Positions 11,209-22,554 of a stretch of 64,000 nt of DNA are shown piece by piece. Numbering within the stretch: position 1 is the stretch's first letter; every line of letters starts with the position of its first letter. The notes beneath the pieces are model-generated. The model worked only from the letters and a program-made list of their open reading frames with translations, did not search any database and had not been told where the DNA came from. This DNA is from Limnephilus marmoratus (taxonomy: Eukaryota; Arthropoda; Insecta; Trichoptera; Limnephilidae), in assembly GCA_917880885.1 (NCBI GenBank), contig OU862923.1, forward strand, positions 24,071,770-24,135,769, read 5' to 3'. Made by a program: the position numbers and the translations under genes.

Positions 11209-12399
11209 GTGGGAGGGGGTTTGGCGGGACGGGGGAGCGGGAGAGGGGTGAGAGGGATGCGGGAGGGGAACGGGGACGCACTGGAAATGACATGCAGGGA
11301 TAAACGGCAGCAGGGAAAAGCTTTTGACAGTATATGCCACAAAAAACTAATCAAGAAATTAGAAAATATCGGAATTCAAGGAACAGTTATAGAATGGTTC
11401 AAAATTTATCTACATGAAAGACACCAACACGTGAAAATTAACAATACATTGAGTGAACCCACCTATTCAGAATTTGGAATTCCTCAAGGGATAGTGTTAG
11501 GTCCAATATTGTTTATCATTTACGTGAATGAAATGCTTACAATACCGAAAATTGGAAAAATCATATCTTTCGCTGACGACACAGTCTTAATCATAGAAAA
11601 AAAAACTTGGGATGAAGCCTACCGAACCGCAAATGTAGAAATAAACAACTTAAAACAATGGCTGGATGAAAACTATCTTTCCTTAAACTCTGACAAAACT
11701 TACTTCATGACATTTACACTATCAGACAAATTCCTACCAATTATAAATTCCAATATAACTATTCATAGCTCTTGTAAAAATTATACTGACAACTGCAACT
11801 CATCTAAATGCACAAAAATTTCAAAAAAGAACAACATTAAATATTTAGGCATAATAATAGACCAACATATTAAATGGACAGAACATATTGCACAAACCAT
11901 AAACAGAATACGTAAACTTTTTTACGTATTCCTCAAACTAAGAAATATACTTCATAAATCTATACTACTGAAGGTCTACTATGCATTAGCCCAATCAGTT
12001 CTGCAATACGGAATAATAGGTTGGGGAGGAGCGTATAAAACCAACTTAGCCCCACTTGAAATAGTACATAGAAGACTCATCAAAATTATTCTAAAAAAAC
12101 CTTTAGACTATTCAACTCAAAAAATATTCGATGAATTCAAAGTTTTACAAATAAACAGAATCTATCAAAAAAATGCATTACTTCAAATCCATAAAGACAA
12201 ACTAACAATAAAGTCATTTAGCACCAGGCCGAGAACAACAGGACAAATAATAATCCCTAAACTTAATACTACAACGGCCCAACACCATTACACATACTCA
12301 GCCATAAAATGCTTTAACGAACTCCCTAAAGATATTCAATCCGAAAAAAATTATAAAATTTTTAAGAAAAAAATTAAAATACATTTCACCACTAAGTAA
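11209..12399 (+). CDS. Non-LTR retrotransposon reverse transcriptase, C-terminal half
   Basis: An open frame of 396 codons. Residues 1-36 come from an unrelated G-rich stretch, and homology begins at about residue 37 (nt 11317) with KAFDSICHKKL, the RT motif A region. Then come the WFKIYLHERHQHVKI block, EFGIPQGIVLGPILFIIYVNE (motif B; the usual S after PQG is I) and ISFADDTVLI (catalytic YADD-type motif C as FADD). The thumb and C-terminus follow, including YALAQSVLQYGIIGWGGAY. Family members carry an endonuclease and the first RT motifs upstream; here they are missing, so this is a 5'-truncated dead copy with an unusually intact frame. Its clade within jockey/CR1/I is not settled. Confidence 0.85.
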   Translation: MGGGLAGRGSGRGVRGMREGNGDALEMTCRDKRQQGKAFDSICHKKLIKKLENIGIQGTVIEWFKIYLHERHQHVKINNTLSEPTYSEFGIPQGIVLGPILFIIYVNEMLTIPKIGKIISFADDTVLIIEKKTWDEAYRTANVEINNLKQWLDENYLSLNSDKTYFMTFTLSDKFLPIINSNITIHSSCKNYTDNCNSSKCTKISKKNNIKYLGIIIDQHIKWTEHIAQTINRIRKLFYVFLKLRNILHKSILLKVYYALAQSVLQYGIIGWGGAYKTNLAPLEIVHRRLIKIILKKPLDYSTQKIFDEFKVLQINRIYQKNALLQIHKDKLTIKSFSTRPRTTGQIIIPKLNTTTAQHHYTYSAIKCFNELPKDIQSEKNYKIFKKKIKIHFTTK

Positions 12400-12776
12400 T
12401 TTCATGTTTGTGTTATATTACGTCCACTTATATTTTCAATGTGTACACAGGTTTTATATTTTATAATTTAAAAAAAAAAACTTTCTTCCTAAAATAGTGC
12501 ACAGGTATATAATTTTACATACATGTTGTTTTTATTTTATTTTTTCATAAATACGCTCATGGTAGCATCAATTAAACATATATCAAAATATCAATTGTGT
12601 TAGTACTCCCTCCCTAAACACGAGAAATTCTCAATTAGAGAGGTATTATTACCACCATTAAAAAATATTTGCATTACATGTACATAATTAAAAAAATAAT
12701 TGTACTTATACCTAACTTTGTAAAATTGTAAAAATGGAATAAATAAATAAATAATAAAAAAAAAAATAAAAAAATA
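11317..12776 (+). mobile_element. 5'-truncated LINE with 3' UTR and A-rich tail
   Basis: Contains the RT frame and about 375 bp of AT-rich 3' UTR ending in AATAAATAAATAATAAAAA (about 12738-12776). The open frame suggests a fairly recent insertion. No clear target duplication was found because the 5' flank is a G-rich low-complexity patch. Confidence 0.75.
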
Positions 12777-13539
12777 TTTCTTTGAATATGGAATTGCAAC
12801 GCATGCCGGGAGCCAGTTAGTTTAAAATGAAATGAACCACTAAGGCCATTGTCATGAGTGTTGTGTTTCGTGAAGGTAACATCTAATTAAATCTCTTCCA
12901 CTGACTAGGTTTGGAATAACTGCGATATTGATAGTAAAGTTGATCCGCAGGAGAAATTTATGGAACCTATTCAATCACTCCGGGGATTTGAGAATTCAAT
13001 ATATTTTTAGTTCCTTTCAGAAGTCCAATGTTTTTGATGCTCTGAATAATAAACTTGAAAGGACTTTTTTTTAAAGTTACTCGTTCCCAAAGCTTTGTAA
13101 AAAAATTCACGAACTGAAGGGAAAACAAATACAAAGTATAATTATTTTACGAATATGGCTGTGGTTCGTTCTTAGTCTCAACCGGTTGGAAAGAAATTTA
13201 GTTTGGCATTATAAAATAAATTCTTTTTTACTAAAGAAAAGTTATCATTTTTTTCAATAATGCAACAGTATGAGAACGATCATATAATTGAAATTATGAT
13301 TGAATAAAAAAGATTAAAGAATCGTAAAGTCATGTTACGTAAGTCAGTGCAAAAATAATTTTGTAAATAAATATTTGCTGTTGACTGGATTTGTCGTAGA
13401 GTTACAAAATCAAAAACTAAGAAGATCTGGTTTTTTATAATAATCTTGCTTTGTATTTCGAAATATTTATATTTTCTCAAATTTTTGAATATGGCGTAGT
13501 ATGTAAATTCGTAATTTCTTTAAACTTGTAAGTTAAACT
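12777..13539. other. AT-rich spacer, nothing recognised
   Basis: No shared repeats and no convincing frame. The minus frame at 13280-13480 lacks any recognisable family feature. Confidence 0.4.
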
Positions 13540-14456
13540 AGACAGCTGTGAGCGTTTACCAAAGGCTTCGAAAGAAAATGAAATTTATATCGTTGCCTAT
13601 CTATACTGATGTGTAATAATTTCTTGAGTAAGGACCTTAGGGTTACACTTGATAGTAAACTGAATTTCAATAAACATATCGACCATATAGTCACTAACGC
13701 ATCTTCTATGCTTGGTTTCATAATCCGCTCCTGTAAACAATTTAAAGACCTTATTACTTTCAAAACACTGTATTTCTCATATGTCCGTATCATCCTTGAA
13801 TACGCATCTCACGTGGAACCCATGCTACGCAGTGCACAAAAATAGAATTGAAAGCGTTCAAAATAGATTTTAAAGGTACCTCAATTTCCGCTCTTTTCGA
13901 TCTCATGTTAGTAATGATGACTGCAAAGTTCTTCAAAATACAGACGTTGACTTGTCGAAGAAATAAAGCAGATTCGGTAATGTTATTTCAAATTACACAT
14001 AATTTGATCGATTGTACTGATCTTTTTCAACATTCCATGTTCCAAATCGCAACAGCAGGCAGTCGCTTGGCTTTAATCTCCCTCTTTGCAAGACCAACTC
14101 CAAACAGAACAGAAGAACTTATCTACAGATCCACACACTCATTTTACTTAAATTATTACCTCATTGACAGTTTTAACTCAACTTTACGTGACATAAAACG
14201 AAAACTCACTAAGCAAAATGACTCAAACTAGAAAGTTCAATCCCCATATATTCCCGTCCTTTGCGTCTTAGTCCTATTCCTATTCCTATGTTCCTCCTCC
14301 CCCCCTTTCTTTCATACATTGTAACTAAAAAATAAAAATATCATTCACTATCATCGGTAAAGTTCATAATTAACATCTTATTATTGTATTATTTTGTAAA
14401 ATCTGATTTGGTGACAACTTTCTCTAAAATAAATAAAATAAAATAAAAATAAAATT
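13540..14456 (+). pseudogene. Decayed LINE, RT C-terminal part and 3' end
   Basis: Block 1 (13609-13845) has KDLRVTLDSKLNFNKHIDHI and LYFSYVRIILEYASHV, the KDLGV...LNF..HI and Y..LVR..LEYAS text of jockey-type RTs. After a stop it continues in another frame at about 13845-13900 (ESVQNRFLRYLNFR-like). Block 2 (13960-14231) has RRNKADSVMLFQI and ends DSFNSTLRDIKRKL. A 3' UTR runs to AAATAAAATAAAATAAAAA at about 14431-14456. There are several frameshifts; non-functional. Confidence 0.75.
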
Positions 14457-15201
14457 GACATAAATTTCTGAACTCGAAACTCTTTCTATCTACAGAAACA
14501 ATAAAGTACAACAACCTGATAAAATAATTAATATCATTAAAACCCTCATGTCTCCGATATGATGTTTATTTTTTAAATTGTTAATGATATTATATATAGC
14601 CTTGATTAAACTCAGCCTAAGAACCTTTTATATACCAACTGCAACAACAATATCAGGACTGAGTTACATAGAAACTCGCTTGAACCTAGATTGCTTTCGG
14701 CTGGCAATACTTTTGCAGACATCTTTATTATCTTTAATGTATGAAACAAAGTTACTCACACCATTTTTAACTCAAGAATGGCTGGTCCGATTTTTATGAT
14801 CTTTGATTTGTCGGATTTTCCTACGCCCCGAATAGCAGAATAACTATTAAAACATTGGAAAAATTAAAGATTAATAGAAAAAAATATGAAAATTCTTTTC
14901 CTCATACTTTTTGTATGGAACGAATTCTTCATATTTTGAAAGAGCTGCAGCAATATTGTGATAAATATAATATTGAATAGAGAGTGAATTCAAAAAATTC
15001 AAAAACGTCAAATGTCAATGCGCTGATTGTTTTGCTTTTGTTCTTAAATATATAATGCTGCCCCTCTTTCTTACACACTAAATATCGTAAGTCGAAAATG
15101 AGACAAACGTTGAGCGTATGTCTGCACCTCTCCAAAGGAAAAATACAATAATTATAATAAATTTCCCTCACGCATATAAAGAAAATGAAACGCAATTCCC
15201 G
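14457..15201. other. AT-rich spacer
   Basis: Frames at 14578-14799 (plus) and 14929-15216 (minus) show no family features. No shared repeat seen. Confidence 0.4.
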
Positions 15202-15465
15202 TAAGGGGTCATCCATAAATTACATCACACATTAAGGGGGGGGGGGGAGTAGGAAGTGTGACAAGGGGTTTGGGGTGGCCATCAGCTCTGTGACGTAACA
15301 TGTAAAAAAAAATTTGAAATACTGTTGTGATTATTTTTAGATGTCACACTAGGGGGGAGGGGTCTCATAAATGTGATGATGTGTGACAGAGATGGGGGGA
15401 GGAGGGGGGGGGGGGGTAAAAACATCTGTGAATATCGTGTGATGTAATATATGGATATCCCCTAA
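15202..15465. mobile_element. MITE with TAA target and GGGGTCATCCATAAAT termini
   Basis: The left end GGGGTCATCCATAAATTACA (15205 on) is inverted at the right as GTGATGTAATATATGGATAT-CCCC (to 15462). Both ends are flanked by TAA. The interior is G-rich with long G-runs at about 15237-15248 and 15395-15416. A 3-bp TAA duplication fits PIF/Harbinger-type elements; this assignment is inferred from ends only. Confidence 0.6.
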
Positions 15466-15559
15466 GTAAGTAGAAAAGTAAGAAAATCACAAAAATATAT
15501 TTCTGTACACAACGTCATCTCTGATACTGACAAAAACAAAACACGGACAGTTGCGAATC

Positions 15560-15677
15560 GATAATTGCTTCATTGTGTAATTTTGAATTTAATAAAAAAA
15601 CTGAATTTAATTCAGCTAATAAATTAACATAACAGTTATTGATTCTGAGGCGGTACGAAGTTCGCCGGTACAGCTAG
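15560..15677 (+). mobile_element. Helitron-like 3' end fragment
   Basis: The stretch ends ACGAAGTTCGCCGGTACAGC-TAG followed by T, matching the CAGCTAG termini of the other Helitron-like copies (43347, 53890). A short GC hairpin precedes the end. The 5' boundary is not visible. Confidence 0.5.
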
Positions 15678-17086
15678 TAATATATAAATGTTCAGCTGAA
15701 CGGAATATAGTTACAAGAAGGCTACAATAACATACCTCCATAATTTAGCGTAATACTATTCTTCGGCGTGAGTTCTATGTTGTTTATTAAATAGCAAATT
15801 TTACTTCATAATTACTATTCCACAAAACTCTTATATTATACACGCCACATATTTGTAAAATACAGTATAGGCGTGTGGTTTAAATAAACAATTATCCATA
15901 TATTTACTTATTATTTATTACCCAAGTAGATTTGTATTTGAGTTAATCTATAAGTTATATAATATATTAAAAAAAACTGCATGACATTTGCGGGAGTGTA
16001 CTTTCCCCCTAACGTACCACGAAAAAAAACCTTTATCATTTCGTGAGATGTGGTTTCGATTTCCATTTACCATCGTTAAAACCTTCATACGTAACACTGA
16101 AAAATCAGATGACCTTGCAAAACTAACCTTGTATACAATAATTACATTTCCAAGAAAAGGTAAAAAACCGCAGAGAAAAATCCAGCATTCGCTTTAAAAG
16201 TCATAAATCACACTCGTCCTGAGTTATTTATTGCTTCTCCAGCGCTTAATGCATTAGCTCGCCTTTCTATTGCTCTATTTCCCCGCTGAGATTCATTCTC
16301 TCAACAATAGCCAACTTTCAAACAGATTGAAATGTCTGTACAAACATTCCCCGAAGAAAAAACTTATTTACCCTGCAGAATCTACTATCCGAAATGGCGT
16401 TTTCATGAGCGGCGTCGAGAGTGGGAAACCGGCGCTAGCTCCACTGATTTCCTATGTGTAGCATGAACCTCTCGAAACTTGTATGGATTTTTATATAATA
16501 CGTGGAATGGGGTTTTCTTTGATCTTAAGGCTACATCTCAAGAAAGATCCGTAAAGCTGGGATTTCCTCCGCTTTATACATTCGAATTTGTATACCAACA
16601 GTAAGGAGCGTCGATTTTCTATGGAGGATTGCGTAAACATTTATTTTATGCCGAGAATTTAATTGGGTTGTTAGATGACGTACGGGACATCATTTTCACT
16701 TTATTGAAAGAGATTTCTGTATGCGGGGTAAAAAAGGAAAAACTATTGCAACCCAAGATTTGTATTCAAAATTGTTAATTAAAAGACATTTTGAAACATA
16801 GATAATTCACATCAATCACACCAACAAGTTACCGCACGCCACAGTAGGATTGCATGCACAGTAAGGTTTGCTTGTTGTTTCACTGTCGGGGGTTGTTGCA
16901 AGACAGTGAAGTTGTCAGATGTTTGTGGGACACTCTCTTGAGCAACTTAAAGGAGAGACGCTTTGCATAAATGCTACAACTAAGATCATTAATATTGCTG
17001 ATATTGCATGCTCTTGCCGGATGAAATAGATCTAAGCATTTTAACACTTTGCGCTATGTATTTGTACTGAGTAATGCCTCCTGCAT
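15678..17086. other. Spacer, nothing recognised
   Basis: About 1.4 kb without shared repeats. The plus-strand frames at 15988-16197 and 16270-16461 are unrecognised. Confidence 0.4.
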
Positions 17087-17790
17087 TTTTTTATTATTAT
17101 TTTTAGTTTAGTTTATTAGGGAAAAAACAGTTATGCATATTTTATTTGAGTTATTACATATTTTATTTGAGTTATTACATATTACATGGTTGCATGAACC
17201 AGTGAAGTTTCCACATCAATGCATAGAATATGTAGAAAATCATAAATGATCAAAGAATACAAAGTGGTAGAAAAAAAAGAAAAAATTATCGTGAAAAAGA
17301 AATAAAAAAACACATATTAAAGTATGTAGGATAAATAATGTGAAATTAAACTGTGAACCTAAATAAAAGAATACATTTTCACATCATAACATAATGTTCC
17401 AGGATAAACTTGATTGAAAAAAAGAAAAAAAGAATCAAATGAGAATGGGACAATAATATACAACAGGGGTAGAGGGTTCGCAATAAACAATATTTTTAAT
17501 TTTTTTCTATTATGCATTTAGTAAATTGATCTGAGGACAAATGGAATATATCAGCGTCTGAAACGGTATTATTGTATTTTGTGCACGTCCTTCTGAGAAA
17601 TGAATATTGTATGTAATTTGTTTTCAAGTGCGGGATGTGGAATAGTTGGTTAGACCTTGTATTTTGTATTGGACAGTGGAAATTAATAGTATCTAGAAGA
17701 TACTTGTTTTCAACAATGTTTTTGATGATTTTTAATAAAAATTTTTGGTCGGATATATTTATAAAGTTGATAAATTATGGAATATTAATA
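17087..17790 (-). pseudogene. LINE 3' end with uninterrupted RT C-terminal tail
   Basis: Minus-strand frame from about 17759 to the stop at 17496-17498 is open and reads NQLFHIPHLKTNY, then TVSDADIFHLSSDQF. The FHIP..KTNY and D-IF-LS text is typical of jockey/CR1-type RT C-termini. An AT-rich 3' UTR follows, ending AATAAACTAAACTAAAAA-type sequence at about 17090-17130. A 21-bp unit (TATTTTATTTGAGTTATTACA) is duplicated at about 17138-17182 near the tail. Confidence 0.65.
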
Positions 17791-18122
17791 AGTTTTTCAG
17801 ATGTTCAGATGTTTGGAAATAATATGATCATTTGTTATCTTTTTTCCGAATCCAATAATTTATTACGTCGAATAATTTTGCTTGCTTCAAAGAGTTTATT
17901 TCATAAACCAACAAATTCTTTTCGCACGCAAATTACCCGATTAGGTCGTAGTTCGCCGACAGTTGCGCGGACATCGTAGCATATCTTCAAAGATCCCTGA
18001 GTAAAACATGGCACGCATTGCTTTGTCCCACGTTGCACTGTTTTTAGTTTTGTGTAAGTATAGTATGTAGTAATGTATAGTATGTAGTCCATGGAAAGTC
18101 TAGACTCAGCCGACTCACTGAT

Positions 18123-18928
18123 TCATTCATAGGGATGTCGAAAGTGAAAAAAAATATCGATGTATCGATATTTATTAAAATTTCAATATCGACGTCGATA
18201 TATCGAGGAAAAAATATCGATATATCGGTTAAATTTTCAAGAGATTTTGCGTTTTTAAATAATAGTGTATTCAGCTCAATATTATCAATAGTAATTTTTA
18301 CACACAATGTGCTTTTTTGATGTACAAAAATAATCTCAATAAAAATGATGGTGTTTTTATCAGTATTCATTTTTATTAGGTAATAATTAGAAAAATATCA
18401 AAAACTAAAAAGCTATCTTCTAACTTATATGTAAACTGAGACGCAAACAAAGTTTGTATGCGTCTCAGTAACATTCAATTGGCGTATTGATCTGTCAAAA
18501 AGGACTTCGTGTTCGGAACAAGGTATAGTCAATAATCATAGACAATTGGGAACCAACACACAGGACTGGCTTAGAAAAATATGGCGAAAAATAGCATACA
18601 TTTCTATGTATGTACCTACACACATGAGATAATATTAGTTATCACAAATACTAATGCAAAGACAACAGATTTGTAAGCTATTAATAGTTAAAATTTCAAC
18701 CGCCAGATGTCATGACCCAATACAGTTACTTTTTCCGTTCGTTCCTATACGGTTTTGGATTCTAGTGACTTTAAAAAAAAATTTTATAAAAATATCGTTT
18801 TTGATACAATTTTCGATATTGGATATTTTGTATCGATATATCGATATATCGGATCAAAATATATCAGCTATAAATATCGATATATTGAATTAAAAATATC
18901 GATACTTTTTCAACAAGCCTATCATTCA
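18123..18928. mobile_element. Element D: TIR element packed with ATCGAT motifs
   Basis: TCATTCA is repeated at 18123-18129 and 18922-18928. The element starts TAGGGATGTCGAAA (18130) and ends TTTCAACAAGCCTA (18921), a partial TIR of form TAGG--TGT-GAAA. Both subterminal regions are dense in TATCGATA and ATCGAT words. The centre holds the hairpin ACTGAGACGCA...TGCGTCTCAGT (about 18437-18470). An inverted copy is at 59095-59868. There is no coding capacity; the 7-8-bp duplication suggests hAT. Confidence 0.7.
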
Positions 18929-19472
18929 ATTACTTTAAAGGTTTACCTCCGAATAGATCAACACGTTTACTACATAACTAGTTTATTACCTGCATTATTC
19001 AATGAGTCATACCAAACACCCCGATGCTTTCGGTTTGGTAGCTTTGAAATGAAATTGATTTTACAGTGGAGTGCACAACGATTATTCCACTGCCGATGGC
19101 GTGCACATAAACTGATTAAAATGTCACCCCTAATGACTGTTATAATGTCATACGTAGCATAGCCCATAGTGCAGAGCATAGTGAAAATTGCTTGGCGTAC
19201 TGCATCGTAATATTGTGTATAGGTGTATTCCCTTTCACCCCGAAACCATTAAGGAGACTTTTTAAAGTAATTAAATATTCTCGGAGGGCTATAAATACTC
19301 GTATCTCTCACGTCTATGACAAACAATGGTTCAAATTTATTTCACAATGCTTCCTAGAGGTTTCAATCTACTTGCTAATCGTAATGATTAGTTCTACACG
19401 TGAGCTTTCAAAGCTTAGAACTGACGAATACTTTATCATCGAGTATCTTGATAAAATTTGATTTGAGGGTTT

Positions 19473-19918
19473 TGGTTCTGATTAAAATGTTGTACGGTCA
19501 TAATGTTTGCCAAAATGTTCAAAGTGTATTCAGTAAAAACGTCCATAGTTAAAATGTTTCCTACCGACCTGTCAAAACCTATTATGCCAAAATGTTCACA
19601 GTTAATAGTCGCACAATCAAAGGAACTCAAATAAATAACACAATAATCTCGTAATAAATAAATTGGCTGCTCGAAATGGTCATTAAACGTTTAAAACGTC
19701 TTAAAAAAAATATGGATGACCTCGAGAAACTTTAATATTTACCCTATGTAACCTTAGATGATAATCTTTGGTTATGTTAGATTAGGTTCAATACCAATAT
19801 GATGACATCTTACATGTTAACTGGGAACATTTTGGCGAGGAATATTACTGAGAATAATTTGAATGGGGACATTTTAAGTGTGGACGTTTTTACAATGAAC
19901 ATTGTTACTTAGAACCGA
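19473..19918. mobile_element. Possible inverted-repeat element built of AAAATGTTC-type words
   Basis: Left end TGGTTCTGATTAAAATGTT and right end AACATTGTTACTTAGAACC are imperfectly inverted. The words AAAATGTTC, AAAACGTCCA and their complements recur within both flanks. No target duplication is clear. Confidence 0.35.
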
Positions 19919-20125
19919 TTTAGTCATATTATTTGTTGAGAAAGAAGATAGTACTAATAAATCTAAATGACACATGTACAACATATATTTTGTTACCAGT
20001 TATTTTGGACCTAAACCAATTGAATTTATTTTTTTTTTCATAAGAAGCAATTACTTTGTGGTTAGACATTATATTATAAAAATAAATAAAACACTTTGTA
20101 TTTAACCACGAATTTATTATATTAC

Positions 20126-20166
20126 ATATCGACCGGTTTCGCTTACATCAAGCTTCTTCAGGATAT
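20126..20166 (-). ncRNA. Hammerhead ribozyme motif, complete (minus)
   Basis: This is the exact mirror image of the plus-strand motif at 20197-20237, with the same complete core and helices. Confidence 0.7.
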
Positions 20167-20196
20167 AAGTAATAATAACTTGAGTTATTATTACTT

Positions 20197-20237
20197 ATAT
20201 CCTGAAGAAGCTTGATGTAAGCGAAACCGGTCGATAT
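20197..20237 (+). ncRNA. Hammerhead ribozyme motif, complete (plus)
   Basis: Order: ATATC (stem I), CTGAAGA, GCTT-GATGT-AAGC (stem II, after one A), GAA, ACCGGT (palindromic stem III), C, GATAT (stem I). All CUGANGA and GAA core bases are present, A15.1 pairs U16.1, H17 is C, and stem I is fully complementary. Predicted cleavage is after 20232. The minimal palindromic stem III is the PLE type, which is thought to work best as a dimer. Confidence 0.75.
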
Positions 20238-20434
20238 GTAATATAATAAATTCGTGGTTAAATACAAAGTGTTTTATTTATTTTTATAATAGAATTTATT
20301 TTTATAAACTGGGAATGTTTGTCTTATAACCTGATCACATTTGAAAATCTCGTACTAAGCGGGACGCGGAACATGTTGCTTGTGTCGTGATGGAAGACTT
20401 ATGGTGGGTTTCTTCATTTACCGAGAATGCTAAA

Positions 20435-20527
20435 TGCAATGCTAATTGTAAAAGTAAACGGTCAAATGTATAGAAATTTCGTTTTAATTTTAAATTTCGA
20501 TCGTTTACTTTTACAATTAGCATTGCA
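20435..20527. repeat. 26-bp perfect inverted repeat, 41-bp loop
   Basis: TGCAATGCTAATTGTAAAAG... at 20435-20460 is repeated exactly inverted at 20502-20527. It immediately abuts a SINE-B fragment. No target duplication or family partner was seen. Confidence 0.8.
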
Positions 20528-20528
20528 G

Positions 20529-20583
20529 GTTAGCCTGAGGGAAATTATTTTCCTCATGGCCTCCTATGTGGAGCGCATGTAAA
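20529..20583 (+). repeat. SINE-B 3' end fragment
   Basis: GCCTGAGGGAAATTATTTTC, CTCATGGCCTCC and GTGGAGC followed by ATGTAAAAAAAA match the sense-strand 3' end of SINE-B, here in the plus orientation. Confidence 0.7.
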
Positions 20584-20590
20584 AAAAATT

Positions 20591-21311
20591 GAACTTTAAC
20601 CCGTCTGCTTGTTTAGGAATAAATACATCCCAAAACACGTAATCGCGTTATACTTTCATAAGACCAAAAACGTCCCGAGCGACCTTACATTTAAAAGCTA
20701 TATATCTCTCTTCCTCTCATGCAAACATATGTATTTTTTCTTTTAAACAGAAAAAGAACAAAATAATGCTTCTTATTGTCTTTGAAATATGAAGCTATCT
20801 TGCATAGATATTTTACAATCTCGATCCAAATTTACAGAATATTCGCGCAAAACTGAGGCTTCCGGATTGTGAGGTGCGAATTTATTGAACCAAGCAGACG
20901 GGTTTTTAGTGTTTTTTTTTCTGTGGGATGTTTCGTGCGCATCACACTTTCAGAAAATGTAAGAGGATCTAACAGCTTGCAGCTAGTACGTGTCACGAAG
21001 ACCTAAGGGCTCGCGAGATGCTAGAATAGTGATTCACGATTGACTCGCGAGATGCTCGGGGAGCTTGGTGCAAGTGCTCCACGAAATGGTGAAAGCCCAA
21101 ATTTAATGCTGGCGCATCTACTTAATCTGGATTAAATTTAATGCTGGATTTTACAAACCTAGCGGTATACGATTAGTGCAGTAACTATGGCTAAATAGTT
21201 CAACTTGCGTTTCTAAAGGAGTAAATTCAAGCTCTAACAGTTTCCATTTAAGTCGTTGTTGGCAATCTAATATTATTTTCTGGTGTAAAAAATATTATTA
21301 AACCCATTTAT
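20591..21311. other. Spacer, nothing recognised
   Basis: Only small direct repeats were seen, e.g. CTCGCGAGATGCT at about 21010 and 21043. Confidence 0.4.
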
Positions 21312-21566
21312 AGTAGAAGATATTTTCAGAATCCACCATTCAGAATTGAAATGTAGCTTAAAATGGCTTCAGCCGTGTTTAGTGACCACATCTGAATAGC
21401 CAGGTACTTTCCCACCTTTCTCTTACCCATTTCCTTCTCCTCCCCGCTACCTTCACACACACACTTCACAACACACCGCAATTGGAGGATTCCGTAGTCT
21501 CATTGGCTCCAGACGGGAGGAGTTGGAACTCTTGTGAGGTATTCACATAAAAAAATATATATTACC
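21312..21566 (+). repeat. SINE-A copy, 5' truncated
   Basis: CCACCATTCAGAATTGAAAT, TGAATAGCCAGGTACTT, CTCATTGGCTCCAGACGGGA and an A-rich end match the 49.7-50.1 kb copy in sense orientation. A short internal segment (CGCCCTGGTGTAAG) is missing. Confidence 0.75.
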
Positions 21567-21570
21567 CAAG

Positions 21571-22137
21571 GCAAGGCAATAAAAAATCCTTCAGTTGACA
21601 TTACAACAGTTTGAAAGACATGAAGTTAAGTTCTACCTTGTAACTTTCTAAAAAAAACCAATAACATCTAATATTATTTTCTATTAGGATAATATTTTTG
21701 AAAGTGCTCCTTGATGTAACCATGGCTATCGAATGTTATTAGTTTTCAACTTCACATTGTTATGAGCAAGGTTTCTCGACAAAAACCAATATAACTACTA
21801 AACCCGAATGACTTACCAATTAAGACGAAGAATTGAGAGTAGAAATATCAAATTAGATTAAAAAACGCTGAAGTCTGCAAAAGCCAATAAATTCAGGTAT
21901 CACATTTTCAGTTTTCGGCTGAAATAAATTTCAAAACTAAAATTAGTTTCTTTATTTCTCAGAAATTATCTTGCCAATTTATTTTCGGATTCTTTGATTT
22001 CGATGCTCCGCAAATTTTAAAATGATTAACAGTGCTCCGTGACTTCAAAAAGGTTAAAAGCAACGTGTATTGCTTGAAATTATTATATATCGGTTTTCGT
22101 CGTGTACGACACTGACACTTCACTATTACATTACAGA
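21571..22137. other. AT-rich spacer
   Basis: No shared repeat or convincing reading frame was identified. Confidence 0.35.
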
Positions 22138-22233
22138 AGGGGGCGTACATTAATTACCTGAGCAGTTTTTCTTCCCCCCCCCCCCTTGGTGAGATAAATT
22201 TGGGCCACATAAGATTTAAATGTATGCCCCCTA
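22138..22233. mobile_element. Short MITE-like element with GGGGGCGTACATTAA end
   Basis: AGGGGGCGTACATTAA at the left is imperfectly inverted as TTAAATGTATGCCCCCT on the right, with a C14 run inside. It resembles the 15.2 kb MITE in style but is a different sequence. Confidence 0.45.
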
Positions 22234-22374
22234 AGTACTCCGGCGGTGCATATATTAAAACTTATAATAATCTTCAATAATGTTTGCCCAAACTCTAACA
22301 TATTTTCGGATCACTCCCCATATTTAAAAGGAGAATAATGTCAATGTAGACTTCCACTTCTTACATGTGCAAAT

Positions 22375-22460
22375 ACACTCACACACACACCCTCACACAC
22401 CCTCACACACACACCCTCACCCTCCCTCACATACACACACACCCACTCACACACACTTTC
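22375..22460. repeat. CA/CCCT-rich microsatellite
   Basis: Imperfect (CA)n interspersed with CCCTCA units. Confidence 0.9.
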
Positions 22461-22554
22461 AGGAAGGCGATTAGGGTCTTTTTGATGAGTGAATGTGACA
22501 GTGCCAGTGGCCTCTTTCTCATTTTCAGATAGAACAACTGTGTGTGTTAATTTG

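Larger units (their letters stand above)
20072..20291. repeat. Perfect palindrome, two 109-bp arms and a 2-bp centre
   Basis: Arms 20072-20180 and 20183-20291 are exact reverse complements by direct comparison, separated only by TG. Each arm carries a complete hammerhead-like motif in divergent orientation. The pattern matches the inverted ends of Penelope-like elements, but no GIY-YIG or RT remnant is adjacent. Perfect identity implies recent formation or arm-to-arm gene conversion. Confidence 0.9.

Noticed and set aside
11041..11354. Minus-strand frames with PSHPSPAPPSRQTP-type text
   Set aside because: These are antisense readings of the G-rich patch before the LINE.
18755..19162. 135-codon frame rich in I, Y and R
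   Set aside because: It is a reading of the ATCGAT repeats of element D plus flanking DNA.
22375..22460. CRISPR-like array
   Set aside because: It is an imperfect CA/CCCT microsatellite without spacers, in a eukaryotic context.
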